Shown: one piece after another, positions 11,101 through 22,245 of the stretch
Numbering within the stretch: position 1 is the first letter of the stretch
How the letters are laid out: each line of letters begins with the position of its first letter
NCBI GenBank assembly: GCA_016648135.1
Contig: JADDOH010002085.1
Coordinates: 213,795 to 277,794 of the forward strand
Length of the DNA stretch: 64,000 nt
Direction: 5' to 3'
From: Agrypnia vestita
Taxonomy: Eukaryota; Arthropoda; Insecta; Trichoptera; Phryganeidae
Notes under the pieces: generated by a model
What the model saw: the letters and a program-made list of their open reading frames with translations, nothing else
Database searches by the model: none
Told to the model about the DNA's origin: nothing
Translations under genes and position numbers: made by a program

Positions 11101-14042
11101 CCCTATTTGTGGCTTTATTAAAAATTATTAAAAAAATTTTTTGTTTCCATAATATGATGTTGGCATTCGAAATAATCAATTGTATTGTTTTTTTAAATAT
11201 TAAAGCACCTACCTATGTGTAGCCTTTTTTCAATATTCGAACGATCTATTATTATTTAATTTGAATTGCAATTCAATATTTGAATCAGCATTCAATTCAA
11301 AATTAATATGATAGTTTTTTTTTTCCTTTTGTTCAAAGCAATCAATTAAAATATTGTACGTTGCTGTTTTGTGCTCCCTTTTTGCGCTCTACATTAGACA
11401 TTAGCGAAATAAGTGATTTGAAGGTATCAGTTCCTGGTTGGTTCTCTTCGTAATAATTAGATCTTTTACTATTAATTAATTTAGTATCAGTAGACCTTTG
11501 AACATAGTAATATAGATACCTACTAATCTTTATAAATAAAAATGTAAGTGTTCGTTTGTACAAAATCGATAATCTCTGAAAGTATGTTTTTGCATACCTT
11601 ATTTGTTTTTTTACTACCTTTCTTTTGACTCGTGGCGTCTGATTGCTTGCTTGTCTGACGAAAAAACTTTGGATCGATTTTTAACCCTTTTCTCGTGATC
11701 CAATCAGCTGAAACTTTGCGAGCAGACTCTTGGTGACGATCAAGAAGATCTATGAAATTTTCGTTAAAAAAAATTAATAATATATAGTATAATTTTGGAT
11801 TTTTCAAATTTTTAATGGTTTTTTCATAAATCTCAGTAAGTTGTATGAAAATACTCCGACGCATCTGGTAGACACGAAACCCGAAAATGAGAAAGAGAGT
11901 ATTGTAAAAAGTTGGTTTTTATGGGTTAGATTTTTTATATATCTACTATTTATTTATATAAATAAAAATGTGAATTTTCAATTGTCCAAAATCATAAATC
12001 TCCTAAAGTTCTTTTTGACACAAGATTGCATTCAAATTTGCACAAATTATTTGAAAAAAAGGCGCAGGTACCTACCCTTTCAATATTGATAAATATTTAG
12101 ATATAACATTTATCAAATTCAAATTTTTTGATAACATTCAGTTGATCGGACTCAAAATTTGGAAACTTCTTTAGGATCCAGCAGGAAACATAAGAACATT
12201 TCCTCCTCCACTTTTACCCCTTCCTCTTCCCCTCCCCCTGATATATTTGCAATGGAAATTTGTACCATTCGACAGATCGGACTCAAAATTTGGAAACTTA
12301 TTCTTTAGGACCCGGCGGGTAACATAGGCGAAATTTACCCTTTCCACTTTTACTCCTTCCCCTCCCCCTGGTTTATTTACAATGCAAATCTGTACCATTC
12401 ATCCAATCGGACTCAAATTTCGCATGCTTATGCTTTAGGACCCGGCGGGTAAGAGAGGCGAAATTCCCTCCCTCTATTTTTACCCCTTTCCCTCTCCCTA
12501 ATCTATTTTCAATGCAGATCTGTACCGTTCGATCGATCGGACTCCAAATTTGGAAACTTATTCTTATGGACCGGGCGGGTAACACAGGTGACATATCCTT
12601 CCTCCCTTTTTACCCCTTCCCCTCCCCCTGACATATTTCCTATGCAAATCTGTACCGTTCGACCGATCGGACTCAAAATTTGCAAAACTTATTCTTTAGG
12701 ACCTGGCAGATAATGAAGGCGACTTTTCCCTCTCCCCTTTACCCACCCCCTCTCCTGTTATATTTTCTGTACAAATCTACACCGTATGACTGACCTGACC
12801 CAGATATTGCATACTTATTCTTTAACGCCCGGCGGGTAATAAAGACAACTTTTCCCCCCTCCCTTCTTATCCCACCCCCACACCTGATATATTTTTATAC
12901 AAATCTACAACGTTTGCCGATCTGATCCAAATTTTGCATTCTTATTCTTTAGGTCACGGCGGAATACATAGGTCACAATTCCTTCCTGGACTAGATTAAA
13001 TGGATCCTTTTTTTATTAGAGACTGCGAAACTGTGAAACTTTTGTGCCCCCCCACAAACTTATTTTTAACTAAATCCTTAACCAGAGCAACGCTGAGTAC
13101 GAAGAGCTATCAATATATAAAAATAACATATACAATACAATATATAAAATACCTACTATGTTTTTACATACCTACTATTATACAGATGTCACATCTGTGA
13201 CAGGTATTAACATACTTTTTTTGAAAAGCAACAAAATGAATTAGAAACATGTGCATTCTCTTTTCTTTCTTTTCCACTTAACAAGTCTGAGCCACAGCAA
13301 TGCGTGGTCGGGTACAGCTAATATATATAATATTAAACATTAATGATTTGTTTGGTGGTTGGGGTTTCTAGCTACTTTTTTGATTTAATTAGATTCGGTT
13401 AGGTTTGGGTTTCTAGGTCTTAATTTAAAAAAAATAAATTATTAGATTTGTTTTTTTTTATGGTCTACATATTTTTAATCCCTAATAAAACATATGAATA
13501 TTGCAGGCTGAACGTTGCGGAGAAATCTTTAATCAGATTGTATTGCGCGTGTGCCATCAGAAAGCGAAACGTATTGTGAGTATATTTTATATTACATACA
13601 ATATTTATCTACGTATAATATAATGTATAGTTAAAGAAAGCCTTCGTCAAACATTATTTTTGCAATATATTGATATTATATTGTCTCTCATGCGTTTTAT
13701 AATACCTATTAAATACATAGTTTAATATTTTATAGGTATCGATTTGTGTTCTTCAGTTTCGACAGCAGAATGCTCAAATAACCATTTGCGGATTGTTTTC
13801 TCTGGATTTGTCCTCTTATTTTAGAGTAAGTTCGCTCATAGGTTGTTGATACAATCGTCTCATTTAGAAAAAAATAAGGCAATCACATTTCCTTAGGGAT
13901 TATTTTAAAATATTTCAGTAACACAAATCATGTGGATGAACTGTAGCAAATTGACATTATTTTTTAGGTTGCATCGATGATTCTTTCCTTTCTGATCATC
14001 TACATCCAGTACCATATGAGCGATGTTTCTAGAACAACCTGA
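5154..14042 (+). CDS. Gustatory-type chemoreceptor, copy 1
   Basis: Four exons: 5154-6116, 13507-13575, 13736-13825 and 13968-14042, all introns phase 0 with GT-AG ends; 398 residues. Insect gustatory receptors are seven-transmembrane proteins, thought to be ligand-gated cation channels of sensory neurons with an intracellular N-terminus. Hydrophobic segments lie near residues 47-60, 83-101, 135-155, 162-192, 251-279, 296-314 and 375-390. The C-terminus has the family layout: exon 3 carries CGLFSLD and exon 4 the last membrane helix with LIIYIQY, matching the usual 'CGLF.ID...TY...QF' ending. The start is supported by copy 2 at 24474, which shares ATVD at residues 4-7 and the same 321-codon first exon. 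The first donor is weak (GTTTGT); reading through it gives 14 extra residues and a stop. Intron 1 is about 7.4 kb and full of transposons. Polyadenylation signal AATAAA at 14237-14242. The ligand cannot be told from sequence; bitter or other contact sensing is likely. Confidence 0.87.
6363..7762. mobile_element. DNA transposon with perfect 33-bp inverted repeats, Sola-like
   Basis: The ends 6363-6395 and 7730-7762 are perfect 33-bp inverted repeats beginning GAGCCCTTGCCCGGAATAAC. The direct repeat AAGT flanks both sides (6359-6362 and 7763-7766), so the target duplication is 4 bp. The word GGAATAACGTTGT recurs inside near 6734 and 7523 and, inverted, near 7556. A broken coding relic runs forward: 6520-6768 has an N-terminal-like stretch with KANKLKDAGKECLSRKN, and near 7430-7490 a C-terminal-like stretch with AKLKDLDDICEFM ending in a stop. 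A 4-bp duplication, GAG ends and these motifs recall Sola-type transposases, but that is from memory of the family. The element is defective and sits in intron 1 of receptor copy 1. Confidence 0.72.
7770..9890. other. Receptor 1 intron 1, unresolved repeat-like DNA
   Basis: No receptor exon is seen here. A GC-richer patch at about 8430-8760 has a 62-codon frame without recognisable content. The stretch 8930-8990 and the T/A-rich runs at 9020-9360 look like decayed repeats, but I could not pair any ends. Confidence 0.35.
9895..10420 (-). pseudogene. Decayed LINE reverse transcriptase, C-terminal part
   Basis: Read on the minus strand from about 10420 down, the frame gives RRLQQARVAFN, then LVWSVLMYGSETWT, then after a stop and a shift VLSRVGEKRQLLNRI, RAIWIGHNIRHPGL and a terminal DREEW-like motif. 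This order (helix, YGSETW, WIGH..RH, DR.EWR) is the C-terminal region of RTE-like endonuclease/reverse transcriptase LINEs common in arthropods. At least one stop and one frame change break it, so it is dead. It lies antisense in intron 1 of receptor copy 1. Confidence 0.78.
10425..11510. other. Receptor 1 intron 1, AT-rich, nothing recognised
   Basis: There are no splice-bounded exons and no paired repeat ends. Short direct repeats such as CAATTATTATACT (about 10651 and 10669) occur. Confidence 0.4.
11515..12140. repeat. Helitron-like non-autonomous repeat, left part
   Basis: The block starting near TTTATAAATAAAAATG (about 11528) is echoed near 11955 (TATATAAATAAAAATG), a common start of insect Helitron-like non-autonomous elements. 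About 325 bp (11611-11935) is found again at 31527-31850 with few differences, including the shared words CTTTGGATCGATTTTTAACC and GACGATCAAGAAGATCTAT. It runs directly into the 130-bp tandem array. The 82- to 113-codon frames inside are repeat by-products. Confidence 0.5.
12141..12985. repeat. Minisatellite array, about 130-bp unit, roughly seven copies
   Basis: The word TCGGACTCAAA(A)TTT recurs with TCGG at 12146, 12277, 12407, 12537 and 12667, i.e. every 130-131 bases, then in degraded form near 12795 and 12915. Each unit holds TTCTTTAGGACCCGGCGGGTAA, split here as TTCTTTAGGACC and CGGCGGGTAACA, then a pyrimidine-rich run (CCCTTCCCCTCCCCCTG) and ATGCAAATCTGTACCGTTC. The unit is not a multiple of three, so the minus-strand open frames over it are not genes. 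Related arrays are at 15265-15612 and 20620-21310. Confidence 0.85.
13060..13330. repeat. Helitron-like 3' ends beside the minisatellite
   Basis: After the array come AACTAAATCCTTAACC and a GTACGAAGAGCTA end (to about 13110). The same join is seen at 21320-21375, where it ends ACAGCTAG followed by T. A second end, GTCGGGTACAGCTAA, lies near 13308. Helitrons end in CTRR after a short hairpin, which these resemble. It lies just upstream of receptor copy 1 exon 2 at 13507. Confidence 0.45.
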
Positions 14043-14660
14043 AGGACCACAGCAATCATGGAGTATCACAAGAACTAATCACAAGTATTAATATATCCAA
14101 TACTATATGAGGAGACTCAATAATATACTAAATACACATGAGGAAGTTTATCAATTGGTTGATAAAAAATTAAAACTTGAATTTTATTGTTGCCTGTAAG
14201 CCATGTAAATATGTGTAATATAAATGTTAGAAAATTAATAAAATTGATTATTTTATTGAAATCAAATCATCATTCCTTTGAATATTGATTCATCACCAGA
14301 TTATAGCGGAAGAGTACACTTTTATAGTTTCTTGACTTCTGTATAAAGTGAAGCAGTTCTCTTTCCGTGATCTCGGCACAGTGGCGGATTAAACAATGGG
14401 CGGACTGGGCGGCCGCTGGGGTCCATGAACCATGAGGGACCTCCGAACCAAAAGGACCACCTTCCTCCAAGCAAGACTTTAGCTCGCTTTGCCCCACGTT
14501 TATGAAGGAAAATAATAATATTTAGCGGCTCATGCTTATAAAATAGATCCTAATATTGTTTTATATTATTTTCCTCGAAGATAATTAAAAATGGAGTAAG
14601 AAACATTATGCACGAGGATCGTATAAATTTGATGACAATGCTGTATACTGAATTTGAATA

Positions 14661-14915
14661 AAAAATAATCATTTTGTTGTCTGTTCGTCTGTCTGTTTGT
14701 TTGTCCTCGTAACTTTGTGTAAAGTTCGCAATTTCGTTTGAATTCACAGCTAAAAAACAAATTAAACGGCCGGAAATGGGGCTTGAACCCCGAGCCAGCA
14801 AACCCGAACTGGCCGCTCTATGCATGCTACGACCAAATTGGCGACCATCCATGGACTGCCAAAAATATACTATAAATATATGCTAGGGCCTAGCAAAGCC
14901 GCGAACCAATGTTAC
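14661..14915 (-). repeat. tRNA-derived SINE, family A
   Basis: On the minus strand this reads a tRNA-like head with a B-box (GGGTTCAAGCC-like) and the words CCGGTTCGGG-like and CGGCCG, then a body with GAATTCAAACGAAATTGCG and a tail rich in GACAGACGAACAGACAA. The same order occurs on the plus strand at 22877-23085 and on the minus strand at 62325-62560. Three copies in 64 kb show a dispersed family. It is not a functional tRNA, since acceptor and anticodon arms do not pair properly. Confidence 0.7.
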
Positions 14916-15264
14916 GTAATTTTTGACAGGTTACAGCTAGTTTTTACATAAAATCAACTGCGGAGACATCATTGTAGTGCATAATGCAATCCACCTCCCT
15001 CTATGCGGACTCAATTCATCAGATAGAAGATGTTGGAAGGAATACATACGTGTGACAATGTACATAAATAAGTGCACATTCAAATAATAAGTTAAGTAAA
15101 ATTTTAATGAATGAGACATAAGGCCTCACATTCCTAAGCAGATTAATTTAACACCTCTGATTATCTAACTATCATAACTAACTAGCCAGATCTATATCTC
15201 ATCATTATCTTCACCCTCTTGTTCCAGTAGGGTCGGAGGCCCAAAGACTCAACAAGGTGTCTCG

Positions 15265-15612
15265 GTCGATCTATATATATAAAACTCAATGTCTGTCTGT
15301 CTGTCTTTTCTCTATACAAATCTATACCGTGTATCCGATTCGATTCAAACTTTGCATACTTATGTTTTAAGACCTGGCGGGTAATATATGCGACATTTCC
15401 CCCTATTCTTTCAACCCTTCCCCTCCCCTGATATATTTTTGATGCAAATCTGTGCCGTTTCACCGATTGGACTCGAATTTGGAAACTTATTCTTTAGGAC
15501 TCGGCAGGTAACATAAGCGACATTTCCCCCTATTCTTTTATCCCTTCCCCTCCATCCATATCGTTTGACCGAACGGACTTAAAATTTGGAAACATATTCT
15601 TTAGGACCCATT
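15265..15612. repeat. Helitron-like 5' end with 2-3 minisatellite units
   Basis: It begins TCTATATATATAAAACTCAA followed by TGTCTGTCTGTCTGTC. Then come units of the same 130-bp repeat seen at 12141-12985 (CTTATTCTTTAGGACTCGG, CCCTTCCCCTCC, GATGCAAATCTGTGCCG). The repeat stops abruptly near 15612 at AGGACCCATTAAATTAAATT, so this copy is truncated. Confidence 0.65.
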
Positions 15613-15619
15613 AAATTAA

Positions 15620-16560
15620 ATTCACACTGCCTGGTCCATTTCACAAAAATTTCTTGAAATATAACGGCAAATCGCCCACCGAATCGAGGGTTCAGGGGAT
15701 GGAGACGCTGTGTCAGTAGCACACCGAGATTCATCTCGCAAATGGTGCGTTTTTCCCGCGCGCGCACCAGTCTTTTCTGAATAAAAGTGCTACTCGGTAC
15801 CGCATCGAGATAAAATTATTAGAAATGAGTTCTTCCGACGCGTCCGCAAATGGATATCATTATCACAATCCTATGTCCGGACGCGTCAGGGACCAGGAGA
15901 TTGAGTTAAAAAAATTAACTTCTCGAAAAAATCTAATTTTTCCCCTGTTACTCCGATCTTACATATTCGAGTGTCATTCGATAGGGAATTATTGCATTCT
16001 GATTACAGGGATGCCTCACATGCCAGGCATTGTCCATATTATAGCCATATTGTGCACTAGCACAATTTCAAATTTCATAAATTCGCCGGCCGTGGAGGTT
16101 GAGTTCGGTCCACGGACCGTTCATGACCCCTCGCGCTCCCATTGGTCAACGCTCGGTGGACGTGCGCTGGGTCCACCGCGGTCCCAGACGGCATCGGCGT
16201 GTTTTTTCGCCAAAACGCGATAATTTCACCGCGGATTGTGGCCACGATCTCCCGGCTATAAAAAGCCGTAGAATTGGGTGTCCCACATCTGCGGGAATCT
16301 CGTCGTTTGGCTGTAATACACAATTTACAGTACGGACAATGCCCGTTTCCCCATCAAATGCCTCAAATAGGTTCGGAGGACCATTTACCGCAATAAAACA
16401 ATTAACATTTATTCAATATAAAAATTACAAATTAAAAAATAAAAACTTAAAAACATCAAAAAACAGTCTAAAAGCAAAAATAACACATGAGGAACAAAAT
16501 TATATATTAAATAAATTCCAGACAATTCACATATTTGAAATACAAAAATATAGATAAAAT
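15620..16560. other. GC-rich CpG-bearing stretch with a promoter-like block
   Basis: Unlike its surroundings, 16085-16330 is rich in CG dinucleotides. It contains an inverted CCAAT (ATTGG at 16141) and a TATA-like CGGCTATAAAAAGCCG (16253-16268), itself a palindrome. Frames of 82-152 codons cross it on both strands without recognisable domains. It could be an LTR or the promoter part of a LINE, but I find no paired LTR or coding region. Left unassigned. Confidence 0.35.
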
Positions 16561-16879
16561 GAGTACCTATTTAACAATTTACATAAATTATTTTCCTATA
16601 ACACATAGGCACCGGAGTCTAGTAATTAGATTTATAATGGGCGGCCGATTTCTGCGCTCGGGTCTTTTGGTTTAAACAATTTATTCTAATGTAAAACGGA
16701 CTTATTTTTACACAAGATTAATACTAACATATACTTCATATTGTTTATATTTATAATTTTAATTTACACTAAAAAATGTCAGGAATGTCTCATAATATGG
16801 CATAAACTATCGCATAGCGGGAACTCTTTCGTGTGTTGCGCCGCTCGGCTAGACTGGAAGCTTGCGTCTTCGGCCGCTA

Positions 16880-17900
16880 GAGTCGCCTTGCTGCGCCTGC
16901 GTTGGCCGGGCTCGCCGATCGGCGAAGCGGCGTGATTTTTGCTTCCTGTACTGAGCCTCCTTCAACATTAATTCGTGTTTTGTCTGGAATTTGCTTGCGT
17001 AATTTTGGAATGTCGCGGGACCAAAAACGGGGGTGCTCCCTGCTGACTTGGAGGTACTGGAGTTCAGCGCCAGGCGAAGTGTTATGAGGGGCCTGGAGGT
17101 AAACTACTTTGGTAGAACCATCAGGCTCTCGGAGGCGTTGCGACATCAGGTGTTGGGTCAGAGATTGAGAGAAATATCATGTATAGTTTGGCAAGAAAGA
17201 TGGGACAGGGCCACCACCTGAAGATGGACTCATTCGTTTTTTCCGAGGGTGGCCGTGAAGGAAAAGGGCATTGGATATTTTCCATCGCTGGACCACCACA
17301 CTGTTCAGCTGCTATCGGGACACGGAGAGTTCAGGTCGAAGTTTTCGATCTTGGACTCTCCGTTGACCCGTGGTGTGCTTGCGGTCGGGTGGCCCAAACG
17401 GCGGAACATATCCTCTGAGAATGTACGATCATGAATGACGCGAGAGAGGATATGTTAGCAGGATTAACTGAGTTTGGAATGACTGCGACAGGACGTTCAT
17501 CCAATGATGTCCTAGTGAGGAATGAAAGGAACTTCGGATGCTTCCGAGGGTTCGTTCGGGTGTGAGTGTCCCGTTGGGAAATCCTGAGGGATCTGTGCGA
17601 TAAGTTTTCTTGTGTTTTATTGGTTTGACTCTGTCATTCCCCGGTGTTGTGTTAATGTGTAGGCTCCTGCATTGGATGAAGACCTGCGGGTCTCGTGTTT
17701 CCCTAGCCGGATATCCAAATGTATTATTTTATTTCGTCTTTTTCCCAGTCAAGGGGGTGTCTGTTTGACCTTAGCCATCCACTGCCGCCACCGCGAAATT
17801 CGTCTACTATGTATTATTTTTCTTCTTTTGATATTACCTTTTCTTTTTTCTTGTGTTTATTTATGTATTTCTTTTATGCAATAAAGACGTATTGTTACGG
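16880..17900 (+). pseudogene. R1-like LINE relic: C-terminal coding end and 3' UTR
   Basis: In one frame 17033-17434 reads ALRHQVLGQRLREISCIVWQ, ERWDRATT, a stop, RWTHSFFPRVA and VQLLSGHGEFRSKF. In the next frame it continues DPWCACGRVAQTAEHIL. The order W..RW..A..GRWTH.FFP, QLL.GHGEF..K and a terminal C-x-C...H cluster is the C-terminal end of R1/TRAS-type non-LTR retrotransposons. One stop (17219-17221) and one frameshift (about 17340) break it. Downstream, TCCCGTTGGGAAATCCTGAG and an AATAAA at about 17880 look like its 3' UTR. Confidence 0.72.
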
Positions 17901-17904
17901 ACAG

Positions 17905-19870
17905 GACAAAGCCTGCGCCTACCGTCAGGCAACCGAACTTTCGAGCTCTGTAGTTGACGTAATCACGTCATATAAATGATAGAAATTTCTGATGTGAATG
18001 AAGCAGAGCAAAGGCCCCTTTCAGGGCTAACACCGATCGCCGTGACCCGGTTGGGGATGGGTACCGTGCCGAGGACAGCGCGCGAGTTCTCGGCTGCGGT
18101 GGTTGTCCTTATACGTGTCTCGGCGTCAGGCGGCGGCAACCGAGAAAGGGGGAAGCGAATTGGAAGGAAGTAGCTTCATAAAATCACATCTCGCTGGGAG
18201 CGATGAAAATGGGTACACGACATGGGCTGAATTGTATATGTTTTTTACCGAGAAATGTTATATGAAAATCTTAATTTTCAGATTTTCAGAGTTTCTAAAA
18301 TTATGGAATTTATTGAATTGTTTCAGAGATCTCAATGAGACTGAATCACAATTGTATGTAATAAAATGTCGCATTTCATTGCTCCAAGTTGAGGAGAGAG
18401 AGCGGGAGGTGATTTTATTCCACATGTAAAGAGCATTGATGCCTGGTTGCCATGACAACCGGGTATCATCATCATCAGCACTTGGTCACCCCCGACCCAG
18501 TCGGGCGTGAATACCGTGTCTAAGTCGGTAACCTGGGCGACAGGTCTGGAACTCGCAATTAAAATATGAATCGAGAGAAATGATGCTCTCGGAAAGTAAA
18601 ATTACGCCTCGCTTTGAACATGTAAATGTGTTGTACAGCGTGATCCAGACATGTCTTTCATACTGGCACAATATTGTATTATAAATGCTAATGAATGTCT
18701 CTGATTTCAGAATTTGGAATTCCTTGTTGAAATCCAGGAGCTTGACAGAATTGCATCATGACTGTATGTAAAAATGGAATGTCACATTTTATTGTTCAAT
18801 AAAAGAGAAAGCGGGAGGTATTTTTATTTGCGTAAGACGCAAGTTTGCCCTATTATCTGAACCATTTTGGTTGAACACTGAAAGTAAAGTCATTTTAAAA
18901 TCCCGGCAAACTCAGTTGCCGGTCACTTTGAAGAAATTACATGGTCAAAAATATTTTATGAAATTTACCTAAAATAAAGAGTTGTCAAGTAAATGCACAC
19001 ACACACACTGCGCGATATAGTGAGTTATCGGCAGTGATATGGTAAAAAACACATTTTTTCTGATAATTGAATATCTTATGGAAATTAATCAAAGTGAGAT
19101 TGCAGCTCTCACAGACTTAAAATCAAACTGAAACCTTTTTTACAGTGTTCTCAACAAGAATACTTCTTAAGTTAATGTGTTTTTACGCATGTAAAGTTAT
19201 ACCGGGACGCCGGAGAAATCTAAATGAGAAAGTTTTCTCCGCGGCCCCCTTTGAAGGCATATAGCGCAAGTAATATTTTCATGAAAGACTTGAAAATATT
19301 ACTACAAGACGCGCCTAGTCAATACCTATCCATTGGTAATACTAAGACATCGATAAACATTTGGTCACTAATTTTTAATGAATTTAATCTGACCACCACT
19401 GAGGTAAATTTCCGCCGGAATCACAAAAATAGAAATAACTTTTGACAGAAGTATCCGATCTTGATGAATCTTTTTGCATCATGATCGCAAAGTAAATACC
19501 TATTCAGAGAGTATACACATGCCTATATAGGCTCATGTTTTGACTTGGAAGAAAAATTGACCTTTTGAACTTTTCTTAAAAGCGCGATAAGTATCAAAAA
19601 CCACTTTGTCCAAAGACGAAAGTGGTATCAAAATACTCGTTAGGGCGAGTACTATGCAGTAATCATGGAAAGCATCGCGTAACAATTAAATTACCTACTT
19701 TATGACCTGATTTAACTTCGACCCTTCACGGTCGACATAATTAACGCATTTTCATAAATTAGTAGGACCTGCAGGTCCGATGAACTGTGTCACGGCCTTA
19801 TGCAAGGTCAGGCCTATACGTGACATAGTTTGTAGCCCTGTGGGGTACATGCAAAACCTGTAATTAACCA
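17905..19870. repeat. Repeat-like DNA with a duplicated 130-150-bp segment
   Basis: The segment 18280-18425 recurs in diverged form at 18705-18830. Shared words are TTTCAGA, ACTGTATGTAA/ATTGTATGTAA, TGTCGCATTT/TGTCACATTT and AGCGGGAGGT. The GC-rich stretch 18000-18170 is open in one frame but has no recognisable content. I see no gene. Confidence 0.45.
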
Positions 19871-20615
19871 TTTTTTTGTCTTCAGATCGAGATCAGTACG
19901 GCCGCTCGCGGGTCTAGTTCCTAGAAAGCGCCGCGAGATGGCGCCAGTCGCGGTTCAAACCGCGGCGACAGAGAGGGGAGATTTGGCTCGCTCTGATTGG
20001 GTTACGTAACATGCTGTCATATCGTATCTTGTAAATCTCTGAGAACGTTATATAATAAAAAGGTTTTGTAAAGCGGTCACCTGTTACGCTTACGCGTGGT
20101 GATTTAAACGCTATCGGATCACTTTCATCTGCATTTTATTTATCTCCCGATACCTATTGGAGAATTCTGCTGGGACCTGACTACTGCAGTGAATCTACGA
20201 TCCAGCCTCCGCGATCTTCAGCGCCTCTGGCCGAGAATTTTGGACGACGGCCGGCGCTTCTCTATGACGAGTTTCGCATCACAGCGAAAGTATGCTGTTT
20301 GACACGAGACACCCGTGCTGTATTTCTTCGGCCATTACTACGCTTCTTGGCCGACGGAGCGGACTGAGCGGACCGCCCTATATTTTTGTTTGTTCTGTCC
20401 GGAACACGTATCTTATGGTGTCGGTCTGTGAATGGTTTTGTTTTTGCGGCCGTGCCGCTTCGCACCGGTTTATACGACCCGTGCGGGGCAGCACGGTCTT
20501 GCATTGTAGCTAAAAAAATGTCAATCTGGAGACGAATGAGAAGGACCGATAAGGGAGCTTTTGCTCATAAGACGGTCCTGGGTAAGCAGTGGGTACCATT
20601 CACAGGGACCAAATC
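19871..20615. other. GC-rich repeat-like DNA, unassigned
   Basis: CpG-rich sequence with an AATAAA near 20053 and frames of 73-95 codons on both strands. An LTR would be one reading, but no second copy or primer-binding site is found in the window. Confidence 0.3.
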
Positions 20616-20619
20616 CCAT

Positions 20620-21375
20620 GCGGAACATCCTCCCCTGATATATTTTAGATGCAAATCTATACCTACCGTTTGACCGACCGGGCTCAAAATTAGGAAATTT
20701 ATTCTTAAGGACTCGGCGGGTAATATATGCAATATTTCCACCCTATTCTTTTAACCCTTACCCTCTCCGGATATATTTTAGATGCAAATCTGTGCCGTTT
20801 GACCGATCGGACTCAAAATTTGGAATATATTCTTAAGGACCCGGCGGGTAACATAATGCGACTTCCCTCTATTCTTTTAACCCTTCCCCTCCCCTGATAT
20901 ATTTTCGATGCAAATCTATGCCGTTTGACCGATCGGACTCGAATTTGGAAACTTATTCTTTAGGACTGGGCAGGTAATATAAGCCACATTTCCCCCTTAT
21001 TCTTTTATCCCTTCCCCTCCATCTGAACCGTTTGACCGACCGGACTCAAAATTTCGAAACTTATTCTTTAAGACTCGGCGGGTAACATAGGCTGCATTTC
21101 CCTTCTCCTCTTTTATCCCTTCCCCTCCCCCTGATTTATTTTAGATGCAAATCTATACCGTTCGACCGATCGGACTCAAAAATTGTAAACTTATTCTTTA
21201 GGACCCGGCAGGTAACAAAGGTGACATTTCCTCCCTCCCTTTTTACCTTTTCACCTCCCCCTGATATATTTTTGATGCAAATCTATACCGTTCGAATCAA
21301 ACCTTTGTTTACGCCCAAAAGATTATTTTCAACTAAATCCTTAACCCGTGCAATTCCGTGTACGAACAGCTAGTA
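20620..21375. repeat. Second 130-bp minisatellite array with Helitron-like end
   Basis: Six related units: CTCAAAAT or its variant falls near 20683, 20812, 20938, 21045 and 21175, spacings of 129, 126, 107 and 130. The 107 reflects loss of the CTGATATATTTTCGATGCAA segment in one unit. The array ends in AACTAAATCCTTAACCCGTG and GTACGAACAGCTAG (to about 21374), the same join as at 13060-13110. Confidence 0.82.
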
Positions 21376-22084
21376 CTTCAGATATACACTAACTTTAAAG
21401 GCCGCTGTAAATTGTAAAACGGATAATAGGTACTATTGCCACATCATTTTCAAACATGTCACTCTCTATTTTCGTTAATTCGTTGATTGGCGATTTGCTT
21501 TTGAACACCTCAAATAAAGAATATTTTCATGTCTTATCTGATATGCGATTAACAATATACATCGAGGAAAATTAAGTACTCATCAGAAATAAAAAATATT
21601 CTACATCAATCATATTGTTTCATATTTTATAAGGTTTCTACAAATTATGTCACCAAAACGTGATCAATTATAAATTACACTAAAGATTCTTCAAAATTAC
21701 CGTAAAAAACAAAATTAAGGTATTGGTATATTAGTGAATGGTTATTTTTTATATAACATACTCTATTTTATTACACATTTATCTATATAATATTTACAAT
21801 ACCGTTGATCGATGGACCCACATCCATGGAACCAATTATGCTACTTACTTTTATTAGGTTTTTGAACAACTTAATAGTTACTAAAATTGGCGGGCGTTAA
21901 TTGTAATATAATTTTATGTGTTGTAAATAAATGTATTAAAATATTTCGTAGAAAATATTTTTTATACTAAGGATTAACATAAGAATATTTATTATTTTCT
22001 TATCGCATCCACCTGTTATTACGTAAACACAAAATGTGAAAACTTTTATTCAGAATATTTTGAGTATGCTCAAATCTTTCAGAA

Positions 22085-22245
22085 CAGTGCTGGATTTTTT
22101 GTCACAGAGACATCTTAATCAATTAATGTATATTATAGATGTCGCACAGAGACGAAACTGTATTTTTACTAATTTCCCATAAAAATACAGTATCGTCTCT
22201 GTGAGACATCTATAATATACATTAATTGAAAACTTTTAAATCTTC
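22085..22245. repeat. Head-to-head inverted pair of a dispersed MITE end
   Basis: The sequence around AATTAATGTATATTATAGATGTCGCACAGAGACGA is repeated in reverse after about 40 bases (TCGTCTCTGTGAGACATC, TATAATATACATTAATT). Together they make a long near-perfect palindrome. The same end, singly, is found at 24150-24250, 37139-37180 and 37820/38580. Only the end portion of the element is present in both arms. Confidence 0.7.

Noticed and set aside
12171..12594. Minus-strand open frames of 73-75 codons in the tandem array
   Set aside because: The unit is about 130 bases, not a multiple of three, and the frames are only pieces of the minisatellite.
12141..12985. CRISPR-like regular repeat
   Set aside because: Whole 130-bp units are repeated head to tail with no unique spacers, in an insect intron next to Helitron-like ends.
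19880..20170. LTR of a retrotransposon
   Set aside because: Composition and AATAAA are suggestive, but there is no second LTR, primer-binding site or gag/pol in the window.
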